From positions 1 through 29,855 of the forward strand of contig NC_018253.1 in assembly GCF_000227135.1 (NCBI RefSeq): a DNA stretch of 29,855 nt. The letters run 5' to 3'. This stretch comes from Leishmania donovani. Lineage: Eukaryota > Euglenozoa > Kinetoplastea > Trypanosomatida > Trypanosomatidae. Under the pieces are notes generated by a model. That model searched no databases and was not told the origin of the DNA. It worked only from the letters and a program-made list of their open reading frames with translations. Numbering within the stretch: the stretch's first letter is position 1; each line of letters begins with the position of its first letter. A program made the translations under genes and the position numbers. Shown here in pieces: positions 1-9,901 of this stretch.

Positions 1-30
1 CTAACCCTAACCCTAACCCTAACCCTAACC
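1..30. repeat. Telomere repeat, five CCCTAA units
   Basis: The first 30 bases are an uninterrupted run of the CCCTAA hexamer, starting within a unit. This is the C-rich strand of the TTAGGG telomere repeat shared by trypanosomatids and many other eukaryotes. Its orientation shows that the window starts at a left chromosome end. Only five copies are present, so the assembly has probably trimmed the true telomere. Confidence 0.97.
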
Positions 31-1231
31 AGTACACCAGTACACCGTCACGCCCCCGTCCTGTTGGAGAGGGTGTCGCGGTGCAAGGAATCAGTGGAGA
101 GGAACCCTGACCCTGACCCACACACACACGTCAGTTGAGTAAGTGTCAGTACGGCGCAGTCTATGTAAAAGACAGTAAGCTATTTTACTGCTTTTCACTG
201 CCGTGCATGGTGGTGTCACATGCACTGTGGAAGGGAAGGGCGCGGTACAGCGTCCAGAGGGCAGGTGTGTAGCTTCCTACGCACAGCATAAAATTTGTGT
301 CGTGTCACCGCAAGTCGAGACGAGAGCACCCCTGCACCATTCCAGGTCGACTCTCACTGCTGGTCCGCGATGGAACTGCTGTGGTCATCCGCGATTATTC
401 GGTTGAGGAAGTCTATTGTGTTCTTTGAGAATGCTCCTTGTGTCTTTCCCGACTCGTGTGGAAAGCACAAAGCAGAGCGGAGAAGGATGTTGCTGACAAC
501 GAGTTCGACCTTTCACAGCGTCTTGGTGTTCTCCAATGGGGAAAAAGAAGGCCAAGGAGGGTGCAGCACAGCAAGAGAGGAGCTGGCCAAGTCAAGGGGC
601 GGCCTCTGGAGAAAGAGAACACCGCGAACAGGGAAAAGGGGGAGACAAGATGGCCTTTCGGAGGAGACGGTGCTTGTGCTGCCTTACAGGCGCGCGCTCA
701 GCAAAGGGGGGTGTCAGGCGGCGGGGCATCATCAGCTGCAATGCTTGCAGAGAATGCGACCTGTTGTGATTATGCTCTACTTTTCGTTGCGTCGGCCAAC
801 GCTCCAAGAAAAAGCGTGCTCTGCCCATCGGTGCGAGTCATGGGGCAGGTTAACGCACGCGCCCTTGGAGGTAAAGCACCGTTGTTTCCGAAGTCCCTCT
901 CGGACCTCCCGCCGACAGCGATGGCACGGGTTCGCCATCCCGGAATTTTTTTCGCAGATCTCTTTGAGCATCTAGGCCAGGGTCGTGTTTCACGCGCAAG
1001 ATCGTGATGGCGACGAGCCTGAGGGTCAACTCAGTTTTCGAACCATACGCAGGGAGGCCGCGGCCGCGCAGAGTGGCTGATCGGCATGAGAGAAAGTGCC
1101 CTCGCAAGGCATCCCTTGTAGCACTCGTGTGTCCAAGACAGCGTGCGTATCTTTGGTTGGGTACGAAAACAAGGGGCAGACCTCATCGACGAGCAGCCAA
1201 CTTCCTTCCCACACCCCAACCTTCCCATTCA
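31..1231. other. Subtelomeric region without a supported gene
   Basis: Directly after the telomere an octamer, AGTACACC, occurs twice in tandem (31-46). Around 103-120 there are telomere-like units with a base change (CCCTGA), followed by a short CA run. Placement and character recall Leishmania telomere-associated sequence, but I cannot confirm this by alignment. The open frames on the plus strand between about 295 and 1007 begin at TTG, have no credible start and resemble no family I know. The end of this region must also hold the 3' UTR of the LSm7 gene, which is transcribed into it from the right. Confidence 0.6.
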
Positions 1232-1507
1232 CTAAATAAAGGGATTTGGAATGATGGTGGTGTCACCGGAAAGGATGAGGTTTACGGGGCCACCACGCAC
1301 GACACAGGCGCCAATCTTGCGTATGTGTGTGTTGCGGTGCCACAACTCTGCGTCGGCTAGAACCAAGTTCACATTATTGTCAAACCCTTTCAGTACGCCG
1401 TGCACTTCATGGTTTTTTTGCGATACCACTACCTTACGATCAAGGTACTTTTCCAAGGACAGAATGCCCTCCTTTTTTTTCAGTATGTGTGCCGCCTCCG
1501 CGGACAT
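1232..1507 (-). CDS. LSM7: Sm-like protein LSm7
   Basis: A 91-residue Sm-fold protein, expected to sit in the LSm1-7 ring (cytoplasmic mRNA decay) and LSm2-8 ring (U6 snRNA). The Sm1 motif covers about residues 17-51, with LEKYLDRKVVV and the GVLKGFDNNVNLVL strand pair. The Sm2 motif near residues 68-76 reads ACVVRGGPV, with the arginine-glycine pair that contacts RNA. LSm7 proteins share the GxLKGFDxxxNLVL and VVRG signatures, which is why I prefer LSm7 to other paralogues. The frame stays open to an ATG at 1552, but the first AG after the upstream pyrimidine tract is at 1538-1537, downstream of that ATG. The mature mRNA would therefore lack it, and ATG 1507 is the likely start. It is the most telomere-proximal gene. 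Confidence 0.88.
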   Translation of the reverse strand: MSAEAAHILKKKEGILSLEKYLDRKVVVSQKNHEVHGVLKGFDNNVNLVLADAELWHRNTHIRKIGACVVRGGPVNLILSGDTTIIPNPFI

Positions 1508-1943
1508 AACTCCTGCACGTCTGCTGCTGCTTTTTCCTTGGAAGCCAACCATTTGTGTGTATGGCGATTGCGGTATGTACGGGTGGTAAGGTCGTGTTAG
1601 AACGACACAGAGAAAAGAAACGGTAGAGGTTGAAGGGATGTGAACAGGTCACAAAAAAAAAATCGCGGACACACCGTACCTGCCAGCAGACTACAGCACG
1701 ACAACGCGGTGGGTCATCCTTGAGAAGGCCGTGCGGAGGGGGAGTAGCTGCCATACAGACTCCGACAAAGATACCTTTGGTGTGGAGAAAAGAGGCCAGC
1801 ACGTTCTCGGAAGCATTGGTACGGAATTTCCTTCTGGAGAGGGTGCCGTGCATTACGCTTTAGGGGTCTTACGTGTTAGACGAAACGATGCCGTTAACTA
1901 CCAACACACACACTGGGAGAGCACCCCGCCAAGCGCCTCGAGC
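1508..1943 (-). promoter_or_regulatory. Intergenic region with LSm7 trans-splice acceptor
   Basis: On the sense (minus) strand a run of T at about 1662-1671 is followed by a pyrimidine-rich stretch that contains no AG until 1538-1537. An AG-free pyrimidine tract ending in AG is the usual spliced-leader acceptor layout. The rest of the interval would be the 3' UTR of the RPF2 gene. No coding frame here is supported. Confidence 0.55.
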
Positions 1944-3032
1944 TCAAATGTCCGTCTCGGGGCGAGATTCCCCTGCATCCGTCTCCAAGCGAGCTCTGCG
2001 ACGGCGCGGCTTGCTCGCCTCTTTGGCGGCCTCGTCACAGTCGGCGGCACCGCTCGAGATGCCGCGGCGGTGTGCCTTGAAGCGGCGCAGGTTAAGCTCC
2101 TGGACGTCTTGTTTGCCCACGTGCAGCTGACCGCGGAGGTTGTTGAGGCCGTCCGACTGCACGTTGTCGGCGGTCGACCGCAGCGTGGCAAGCGTCTGGC
2201 GGGGTATGCGGCAGGCCACCTTGAACTCCTGCGGCGTCGCAAAGGAGATGCGACGGATTTCAAAGTCGAAGTTGGGTCCGACGTCGTAGAGCTGAATGTT
2301 CTTGATGCTCTTCGGGACGCCTGTGGCCGCTGACGGCTTCTTGACGGCGTAGTGCCGCATACATAGGACCGCATTGCCCTTTTGACTAGGTGGCTTGTTG
2401 GTGTAGCAGTCCGCGGAGGGTGCCACACACGCGTCCTCGCCGTTCTTCGAACGCAACGAGAAAAACAGGACGCGATCGCAACCGTCGAGATTGATCTCGA
2501 CGTCGTTGCCGCCGCGAAAGTAGTCCACCAGGAGATTCTTTAGGCGCATGAACGTCGGGTCCGACGAGAACTCGCTGCCGTCGAAGACAAAGAACGGCTT
2601 CCCGCCCATTGAACCGGCGTCAACGCCGACCGTCTGCGACATGTCGAGGCGGTCCGCGGCTACAATGCCCAGCTCCACCATGTCCAGAACGTGGAAGTCA
2701 AACTGGCGCCCAATCGTGAGGTTGTTCGGTCGCTTCTTGTTGCTCGAGCCAAAACAGAAGAGCGAGCAGTCATTCTTGAAGCCGAGAAACTCCAGGTGCT
2801 GGCGCCCCTCAAACGGAAAGAAGGCGTTCTTTTTCGCGAGCTTCTTACAGTACGGCTTCGCGATGGCCATGAGATCCACCATCGCCTCCGTCACGACATC
2901 GTTCGAGGATGCACCCTTCAAGAAGAGCACGCGCTTCGGGTTCTCCACCACTTTTGGCTCGTACCGCTTGACGGCGCGCCGCGTCGTGGCGTTCTTGGCT
3001 GTGCGCCGCTTAAAGCCGCCGACGGTGGACAT
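1944..3032 (-). CDS. RPF2: Brix-domain ribosome biogenesis factor, RPF2 type
   Basis: This 362-residue protein carries a Brix domain from about residue 31 (NPKRVLFLKG) to about 263. Signatures include FFPFEG, the stretch FGSSNKKRPNNLTIGR near 95-110, FDFHVLDMVELG, and the closing LYDVGPNFDFEIRR near 249-261. The KKRPNNLT and VLDMVELG motifs fit the RPF2/BXDC1 branch, which with RRS1 loads the 5S RNP (5S rRNA, uL18, uL5) onto nucleolar pre-60S particles. The N-terminus is basic and the tail after about 330 is arginine-rich, as expected for a nucleolar protein. An upstream in-frame TTG at 3062 is not credible; ATG 3032 is the first methionine. The first AG after a 12-base T run lies at 3108-3107, giving a 5' UTR of about 74 bases with no upstream ATG. 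Confidence 0.93.
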   Translation of the reverse strand: MSTVGGFKRRTAKNATTRRAVKRYEPKVVENPKRVLFLKGASSNDVVTEAMVDLMAIAKPYCKKLAKKNAFFPFEGRQHLEFLGFKNDCSLFCFGSSNKKRPNNLTIGRQFDFHVLDMVELGIVAADRLDMSQTVGVDAGSMGGKPFFVFDGSEFSSDPTFMRLKNLLVDYFRGGNDVEINLDGCDRVLFFSLRSKNGEDACVAPSADCYTNKPPSQKGNAVLCMRHYAVKKPSAATGVPKSIKNIQLYDVGPNFDFEIRRISFATPQEFKVACRIPRQTLATLRSTADNVQSDGLNNLRGQLHVGKQDVQELNLRRFKAHRRGISSGAADCDEAAKEASKPRRRRARLETDAGESRPETDI

Positions 3033-4234
3033 GGCTTGTTTTGTCTTCCTTTGCACCGCCAAAGCGAGCTCGAGGGGGGACTTTTGGCGTGAGTGAGTAC
3101 TGTTCTCTGTACATGCGGTGTTGTTGGTGATGATACCAAAGGCCGAGAAGGAGGGTGGGGCAATGAAGAATATCGTCGTCCGCGGTTCCGCGAAGGAGGC
3201 AATGAGCAGGCCAGTGTAAAAAAAAAAAAACGCATGGTTATGAGGAGAAACAGAGGCAGAGGCGGAGTTGAATAAGAGATCGAGGAGTACGAGACGAAGG
3301 ATGCATCATTGCAGCGCCTGAAGGACTAGCACCGCTTTGAAAGCAGGGAAACAGCACAAAAGTCGGGAGGGCGACCACACGCCGCTTCCCTAGTCCCAAG
3401 ATCGTTCGAAAGGAAAAAGAACTGAAACAAGCGCTCCCGTCATTGGTTTTGGCAACGCGCCGCGCACCTGTTTCGCCCACTGTGCACATCGCCACGGGAA
3501 AGAGAGAAGAGGACGTCACGTGGCTTCATCCGAGGGTTGGATGCCTTAGCGCTCCCGCAGACACACCTACACCTAGACATACGCACAAAAACAGAGGAGA
3601 CCCGAAGAAAAACCAGAGAGCAAACAACAGCGGCAACACGAAGACGCCGCTACTGCTGTCGGTGTCATCCCCAGACGCTCGCATGCGTGAAAGCAGCGGA
3701 CAAGAGACAGAGACAAGTGGCCTTCGAGTGAGTGTTTTCCTACGCCACAGATCGTCCCTTACTGTGCAGAGTGAAGGAAGGGCAAGCAGAGAAGCGAACC
3801 TACAACGAGCAGGCATCCAAGGGAACGAAAAGTAGTGATGAAAATTTTATAGATACGAGTGGCAGCGTAACAAACGTGGTAGTCAAGAATTGCAAAGATC
3901 GGAGAAGAAGTATGGAAATGTAAAAAAGGCTTAATAAGGCAGGTACGGCCAAGAAGGAAATGCATCAGCTCATACAGTCGGGAAGGAACGTGGTTCGTGT
4001 GCTTTTCGTAACACCAGCAGAGGAGTACAGTATTTTCTCGTTTTCAGGGAGGCAGCATTAAGTCACGGGCACGCGCACAGGCACCCAAGAAATGGCACTG
4101 CCGGAGGGAGAGGGGGGAGGGGGCAGAGAAGCAAAAAAGACAGAAAAAACGCCCGGCAAGGAGTGCAAGACAGCAGAAACAAAAAAAAAAACTTTTTTTA
4201 GCAAGGGCCGCACAACTCGGGAACAGAAAGCGTC
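3033..4234 (-). promoter_or_regulatory. Intergenic region: RPF2 splice acceptor and epimerase 3' UTR
   Basis: On the sense strand, a T run at about 3218-3229 is followed by roughly 110 bases with no AG, rich in C and T, ending at AG 3108-3107. This is a textbook trans-splice acceptor layout for RPF2. The remaining 1.1 kb (about 3230-4234) should be mostly the 3' UTR of the methylmalonyl-CoA epimerase gene. It is purine-rich on the plus strand and has a second A run at 4181-4191. I see no gene in it. Confidence 0.6.
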
Positions 4235-4690
4235 TCATGATTTCACCTCTTCGAGCTCGGTGAGGACTCCGCCGCAGTCTTTTGGGTGGAGGAAGATCAC
4301 AGGGTTGCCGTGAGCACCGATCTTCGGTGCCGTGCCAAGACAGCGAATATTTGCCTCCTTGCATATTTGCATTGCCGCTGCGATATCTGGGACTTCAAGG
4401 CAGATGTGGTGCATACCTCCGTCCTTGTTGCGCTCCAAGAAGGCCGAAACGGGACTGTTGTCGCCGAGAGGGTGAAGCAGCTCAATCTTTGTGTTCGCCA
4501 GCTCTACAAAGACTGTGATGACCCCGTGCGCCTCCTGTTTCACCGGTTCGCTGACCTTGGCGTTAAAGATGCGCGTGTACATCTCGCCAGCCTCTACGAG
4601 GCTACGACTAGCAGGAACAGCGATGGCAACGTGGTTAAGGCGCCAAAGATGTGCAGGCATGGCACGAAGCGCGGTGCAGCGGCGGAACAT
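4235..4690 (-). CDS. MCEE: Methylmalonyl-CoA epimerase, mitochondrial
   Basis: A 151-residue member of the glyoxalase/VOC fold that interconverts the R and S forms of methylmalonyl-CoA in propionate and branched-chain catabolism. Residues 17-25 read RLNHVAIAV with metal ligand His20. NTKIELLHPLG (67-76) supplies Glu70, GGMHHICLEV (91-100) supplies His95, and GGVLTELEE near the C-terminus supplies Glu145. The stretch IGAHGNPVIFLHPKDCGGVL is nearly the same as in animal epimerases. The first 15 residues (MFRRCTALRAMPAHL) are basic and hydrophobic, consistent with a mitochondrial presequence. Start ATG 4690 keeps it; a second ATG at residue 11 would shorten it. A likely splice acceptor AG at 4709-4708 follows a T/C tract, for a 17-base 5' UTR. 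Length matches the family. Confidence 0.95.
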   Translation of the reverse strand: MFRRCTALRAMPAHLWRLNHVAIAVPASRSLVEAGEMYTRIFNAKVSEPVKQEAHGVITVFVELANTKIELLHPLGDNSPVSAFLERNKDGGMHHICLEVPDIAAAMQICKEANIRCLGTAPKIGAHGNPVIFLHPKDCGGVLTELEEVKS

Positions 4691-5916
4691 GTGATAAGAG
4701 CGGGAAGCTGACGGAAAGAAAAAAGGTGAACTATAGAAAAAGCGTAAACAGAAGCGAGAAATCAGTAGTTGATGAGTTGATCGTCATACTGACAGGAAGC
4801 TGTGCTTTGAACAAAGGAAACGGGAAGCGAACACCAACTGGTGAGCCGTATCGAGTAGGAAGGTGCAAAAGGGGGAGGGTAGATGTGAATGGGGGTGCCG
4901 CAACAGCAAAAAGGGGAAAGGGAGGAGAGGAGCGAGGAACCAGAGAGGAAAAGAGAGAGGACACTCGAGAAACAGGCCATTGAAAAGGAGAGGAAAGCGT
5001 CTTTGGTGATGATGGAGCCGATGCGTTGAGATCCAGCACAAGGCCATTGAATCATTCGGTTGTTTGTCCACTTGCTGTCATAAGGCTTACGTGCTCACTT
5101 GTTTTCAAAACGAAGAAAATGAAAAAAAATTAAGCAAACAAAACCTTTTCCCAGACGCACAGAAACACGACGCGTCAAGATTGCTCTCTAATCTGTGCAC
5201 AAATATAAGCACACCAGCGCCGTTGACGTTATGTGCGCAGACAGAAAGAGATCAAGAAAACAGGGAGACCTAGAAAATAGTCGTGTTTTTTTTCTTGTGT
5301 TTGTGGGGGAGGGGGGGAATGTAAGGCTTTCAAATCCAGTCGATGGTCCGATTCGTGCGGCCATGTATGCAGAGGTGCAGATGGGGAGAAGCAGCCCACG
5401 AACACGCACACACACGCAGCCAGAAGGAAGAAGTGTAGGCGATGGCGATAAAGATGGAGAGACAAAGCAAAGCAACCACAATTAAGGCGGCAAGACCCAG
5501 GAGCCGAAAAAGAGAGAAAGGGTAAGATTATATACACGTACCAAGAAATGCTAACTGGAGGTGCACATGAATGACAAGGGTGGAGGGGGTGGTGAGTGGC
5601 AGGAGGGCGGGTGGGATGAAGAGGGCTTGAAAAAAAAAAAAGAAACAACGGAAAGAACATGAGGCGATATTGCGGAGAGAAGCTGTTCTCCAAAAGGGAA
5701 AAGAGAAAATGGACCATATGGCTGTCACGGACAGACATATATCGATCCGCCGTTACCCACTCACACCGATGCGCACACGCATATATCCGTTGCCGAACCT
5801 TCAGAAACTTCACAGCGACGACGAAAAAGGAGCGTCAGGGAAGCCCTGAATGGGTCGCTGTGCCGGTGGTGCGCATTCTTGTCCTCCAAACTTCCGCAAA
5901 CGACGCGGTGGTGTCT
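4691..5916 (-). promoter_or_regulatory. Intergenic region: epimerase acceptor and P-protein 3' UTR
   Basis: The sense strand holds the epimerase splice acceptor (AG 4709-4708 after a T/C tract at about 4711-4727). The rest, to 5916, lies downstream of the P-protein stop and should be its 3' UTR. It includes an A run at 5629-5641 on the plus strand and several purine-rich blocks. No reading frame here has a credible start plus a recognisable product. Confidence 0.55.
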
Positions 5917-8838
5917 CTAGTTGTAGAACTCTAACGGGGCGCACGAGCACATCAAGTTGAGATCTCCGTAGGTGTTGTCGACCCGACCAACACTTGGCCA
6001 GAACTTTTCGCGGTACTGGTGCCGAGTGGGGTAGGCCGCGAGCTGCCGCGAGTACGGACGGTTCCACTCATCCGCGGTCACGCACTTGGCCGTGTGTGGC
6101 GCGTTTGTGAGGACGTTGTTGTTCTTTGGCTGATCGCCACGCTCCACCGCGGCGATCTCGCGACGGATGGAAATGAGAGCATCCGCGAGGCGATCCAGCT
6201 CCCGCTTCGACTCGCACTCTGTAGGCTCGATCATCAGCGTGCCAGCCACGGGAAACGCCAGCGTCGGCGCATGGAAGCCGTAGTCCATGAGTCGCTTCGC
6301 CACATCCTCCGCATCGATGTTGGCGGTTTTCTTAAACGGGCGAATGTCGAGAATAAACTCATGGGCGCAGAACTCGCTGTGGCCGAGGAAGCAGATGGTG
6401 TAGTGCTCCTCAAGCCGCTTCTTGAGGTAGTTGGCATTCAGTACCGCGTACTCCGTGCACGTCTTGAGCCCGTGGGAGCCCAACATCATGATGAGGGCGT
6501 ACGAGATGGTGGCAATCGAAGCAGAGCCGTTGCCCGCCTGCGATACCTGCCCAAATGCCTGCGACCCACCTACGGCCGGGCCATAGGTGCTGTTCGGAAG
6601 GAACGGGGCAAGGTGCTGCCGCACAGTGATCGGTCCTAAGCCCGGACCGCCGCCACCATGTGGGATGGAGAAAGTCTTGTGCATGTTGATGTGGCACACA
6701 TCACCGCCGATGAAGCCAGGCCCGGTGTACCCAACTAGGGCGTTCAGGTTGGCGCCGTCGATGTAGCACTGACCGCCGTGCTGGTGCACCACAGACGTGA
6801 TCTTGCGAATGTCCTTGTCGTAGAGGCCGTAGGTGCTAGGGTAGGTAATCATGAGGCAGGCCAGGTCCTTGGCGTGCTTCACGCACTTGGCCTCCAGATC
6901 CACCATATCCACACTCCCGTCGTCGAGGCATTTCACTGTAACCACTTTCAGCCCCGCCAGCACCGCCGACGCCGGGTTGGTGCCGTGCGCGCTTGTTGGA
7001 ATGAAGCAGACATCGCGGTAGCCCTCGCCGCGCGATTCGTGGTAGGCACGAATGATCCGCAGGCCGGCGTACTCGCCCTGGGCACCGCTGTTCGGTTGTA
7101 TCGAGCAGGCAGCCATACCTGTGATGTCGCACAGCTTCTGCTTCAGGTCCGCCAGCAACGCGTGGTACCCGCGCGCCTGATCCTCGGGAGCATAGGGGTG
7201 CAGTGCGTTGTACTCCGGCCAGCTCAGTGCCCGCATCGCAGCGGCGGAGTTCAGCTTCATGGTGCACGACCCAAGCGGGATCATACCGTGCGTCAGTCCA
7301 TAGTCCTTGCGCTGCAGGCGCTGAATGTAACGCATCAGCTCCGATTCGCTCTTGTGGCTGTTGAAGACGCTGCTTTGCATGAACTTGGACTTCCGCAGAA
7401 GCGCTGCAGGGATGACGCAGATGGTATCGGCGACGCGCGTCAGCGCGTCGATCTTCGGCGTTGGCATGCCCGCAGCCTGCAGCAGCGCGGCGATGTGGTT
7501 CTCCGTCGTGGCTTCGTCCACGGAGATGGACACCTCGTTCGTTGAGCCATCCACAAAAATGTTGATGCCCCTCTCGACGCACCGCTGGGCGTAGTCAGCC
7601 GCCGTCATGGAGCTCGCCTCCATTGAGAAGGAGAGCGTGTCAAAGTAGGTGGTGTTCACCGGGGAAAAGCCGAGCGACTCCATGCCGACGGCGAACAGCT
7701 TCGCCTTCTGGTGAATCTCCCTCGCGAGCTGCTTCAGCCCCTCCGGGCCGTGGTAGATCGCGTAGAAGGCATTCATGTTCGCGAGCAGTGCCTGCGCCGT
7801 GCAGATGTTCGAGGTGGCCCGCTCGCGTTTGATGTGTTGCTCGCGCGTCTGCAATGCCATGCGAATGGCCGGATCGCCGGCGTTGTCCTTGCTGATGCCA
7901 ACTATACGACCCGGGGACAGCCGTTTCAAGTTGTCCGTGATGGCCATAAAAGCGGCGTGTGGTCCGCCGTAGCCCAGCGGGGTGCCAAAGCGCTGCGCGC
8001 AGCCCACCACAACGTCCGCGCCCATCTCGCCAGCCGGCTTGACGAGGCAGCTCGCCATCAGGTCGACGCCTGCGCAGCAGACGACGCCATTCGCCTTGGC
8101 ACGGGCAAAGAGGGTGGTGAAGTCGTGCAACTCGCCCTTTGCGTCTGGGGTCTGCACAAAAATACCACTCAGCTCGGCATCATCGAGGTCGAGGGACTGA
8201 ACATCACCGACGATCACCTGTGCTCCCAGCGGGTGCGCACGCGTGCGGATCATCTCGATCGATGACAGAAAGACGCCTTTCGACACAAAGAACTTCATGC
8301 GCTTGTGACGGTGATGATTCAGGGCGAGGTACATACACTCCCCCGCAGCCGTCGCCTGGTCGAGCAGCGACGCGTTGGAAATGTCCATCTTGGTCAGGTC
8401 CGTCACCATTGTCTGAAAGTTGAGGAGCGACTCAAGGCGGCCCTGAGCGATTTCTGACTGGAACGGGGTGTACGGGGTGTACCACATGGGGTTCTCCAGC
8501 ACGTTCCGCATGATCGTGCTCGGGATGATGCACTCGTAGTAGCCCTGGCCTATCATGCTCTTCAGAACTTTGTTCTGTGCGCCGAGGCTCTTCAGGTAGG
8601 ACAGAGCCTCTGTCTCACTCAAACACTTGAAGTTGTTCAGCGGAGTGCGAAGGATATCGCTCGGCAGCACTGTGGTCATGAGCTCCGCGAGGCTCTCCTT
8701 GCCGACCGTCTTCAGCATCTCGACGGTCTCCTTACGTGTGGGGCCGATGTGGCGGTTCAAGTACGCGTCCGTAGAGGTGTAGCGCGCCAGGCGTGAGGGC
8801 GCCGGAGCGCCGTTAACGCGAAGGAGACGGCGGAGCAT
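5917..8838 (-). CDS. GCVP: Glycine dehydrogenase (decarboxylating), P-protein
   Basis: A complete 973-residue P-protein, the PLP enzyme of the mitochondrial glycine cleavage complex. It decarboxylates glycine and passes the aminomethyl group to the H-protein lipoyl arm. The mature part starts near residue 30 (NRHIGPT). The N-terminal half includes NPMWYTPYTPFQSEIAQGRLE and CTAQALLANMNAFYAIYHGP. The C-terminal half has THGMIPLGSCTMKLN, SAHGTNPASA and the PLP site MHKTFSIPHGGGGPG, with Lys721 as the Schiff-base lysine, followed by the glycine-rich loop. The C-terminus (FWPSVGRVDNTYGDLNLMC) closes as in animal and plant enzymes. The first 20 residues (MLRRLLRVNGAPAPSRLARY) look like a mitochondrial presequence. 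Start ATG 8838 follows a probable acceptor AG at 8893-8892 with a 53-base leader. T-, H- and L-proteins are not in this window. Confidence 0.98.
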   Translation of the reverse strand: MLRRLLRVNGAPAPSRLARYTSTDAYLNRHIGPTRKETVEMLKTVGKESLAELMTTVLPSDILRTPLNNFKCLSETEALSYLKSLGAQNKVLKSMIGQGYYECIIPSTIMRNVLENPMWYTPYTPFQSEIAQGRLESLLNFQTMVTDLTKMDISNASLLDQATAAGECMYLALNHHRHKRMKFFVSKGVFLSSIEMIRTRAHPLGAQVIVGDVQSLDLDDAELSGIFVQTPDAKGELHDFTTLFARAKANGVVCCAGVDLMASCLVKPAGEMGADVVVGCAQRFGTPLGYGGPHAAFMAITDNLKRLSPGRIVGISKDNAGDPAIRMALQTREQHIKRERATSNICTAQALLANMNAFYAIYHGPEGLKQLAREIHQKAKLFAVGMESLGFSPVNTTYFDTLSFSMEASSMTAADYAQRCVERGINIFVDGSTNEVSISVDEATTENHIAALLQAAGMPTPKIDALTRVADTICVIPAALLRKSKFMQSSVFNSHKSESELMRYIQRLQRKDYGLTHGMIPLGSCTMKLNSAAAMRALSWPEYNALHPYAPEDQARGYHALLADLKQKLCDITGMAACSIQPNSGAQGEYAGLRIIRAYHESRGEGYRDVCFIPTSAHGTNPASAVLAGLKVVTVKCLDDGSVDMVDLEAKCVKHAKDLACLMITYPSTYGLYDKDIRKITSVVHQHGGQCYIDGANLNALVGYTGPGFIGGDVCHINMHKTFSIPHGGGGPGLGPITVRQHLAPFLPNSTYGPAVGGSQAFGQVSQAGNGSASIATISYALIMMLGSHGLKTCTEYAVLNANYLKKRLEEHYTICFLGHSEFCAHEFILDIRPFKKTANIDAEDVAKRLMDYGFHAPTLAFPVAGTLMIEPTECESKRELDRLADALISIRREIAAVERGDQPKNNNVLTNAPHTAKCVTADEWNRPYSRQLAAYPTRHQYREKFWPSVGRVDNTYGDLNLMCSCAPLEFYN

Positions 8839-9901
8839 GAGGGCGGATGCGGGGGAGAGAAAAGGAGGGGTTTTGAACCCCGAATTTGACGCTGACCCAA
8901 AAGAAAAAGACGGAAACTATTCACGTTTGTCGTGTGGCACCGTGAGTGTCACCTCTGTGGGAATGGGTGTGGACAAAGTGTGTTGCACCACGGGCGACAC
9001 CACAGCGCATGGAGAGTGGAGAATGGGAAAAGGAAAAGAGAGCGGAGGACATGCTCAGAGCAACGCGTCAATCTGCCCGCTTTCTTCGGCGTGTCCAATG
9101 TGCCGCGAAAACGTCAACAAGTATGCGCCTAAAAACCCATAACTCGCCCACTTCTGTCGCTCTACTGCTAACTCTTAGCCCTCTCGCACTCGCAGTGAGC
9201 CGCGGAATCGGGGAAATACATCGTACGGCTTCCTCTGGCCCTTTCACGTGAAGTCTCCCGGTACGTGCTACACGGCTGGCGCGAGGCGGGCACTCGGGTG
9301 GACTGAATGCTGTCATCCAAACAGGGTTGATTCCACCGTCTTGCGCGAAGGCGCAGGCGGTGGCGCCTGTCCTCCGTGTAACAGTGGTCAGTTCAGGGGC
9401 ATGCCACGTAAGGTCAAGAAGGAAGTTCCCCCTGCGTCAGTTCAGAGCCCCCTTAGGCCCTGCACCGTTCCCGAGTTCCACCCTGCGCTCTCAGCGCGTC
9501 ACCATCATCAGCACCGAGCAAATGGGTTCACAAGAGTATCTTCCTGAATGACATACACGCCGGGCAGGGCATCTGTGAGAAGCCATCTGCGTACACTTTG
9601 GAGGGAAGGTGGCGCCCGTAAGCACAGGAGGTCAGGCATCCTTCCTCCGGCTTTGTTCAGACGGAGCACATCCGCGACATGCCTGCGCGCCACAATGACA
9701 GGTTCCAGACACACCAATAAGGTTGTGAGAAGGCCAAGAGGGGATCCTACAGCGTCAGTGACCGCCGGAGGCGCACATACGTCTTCTTTCTTTTTTTTTA
9801 GCGGCGCCAGGGGGGGAGCGAGGGCCTGTAGAGTAGTCGGGGTTGAGTTCTCTCTACTTGCTTCAGTGGAACTTCGGCGCTCTCAATTGTCTTTCAGAAT
9901 T
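8839..9901 (-). promoter_or_regulatory. Intergenic region: P-protein leader and kinase 3' UTR
   Basis: The right-hand end of the P-protein leader has a T/C tract ending in AG 8893-8892. A second pyrimidine block lies between this AG and the ATG but contains no AG. The remainder lies downstream of the kinase stop. It contains an ATG-initiated 82-codon frame (9068-9316) and a longer frame without a start (9508-9882). Neither matches a family I recognise, so I treat both as probable non-coding or relic sequence. Confidence 0.5.

Noticed and set aside
295..1007. Two long overlapping plus-strand frames in the subtelomere
   Set aside because: Both begin at TTG, neither has an early ATG, they run opposite to the array and match no family I know.
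1731..2333. 200-codon plus-strand frame
   Set aside because: It is the antisense shadow of the C-terminal part of the RPF2 gene; codon bias follows the minus strand.
9068..9316. 82-codon minus-strand frame with ATG
   Set aside because: Arg/Ala/Pro/Ser-rich, no recognised domain, and no clear pyrimidine tract upstream; chance frame in a 3' UTR is likelier.
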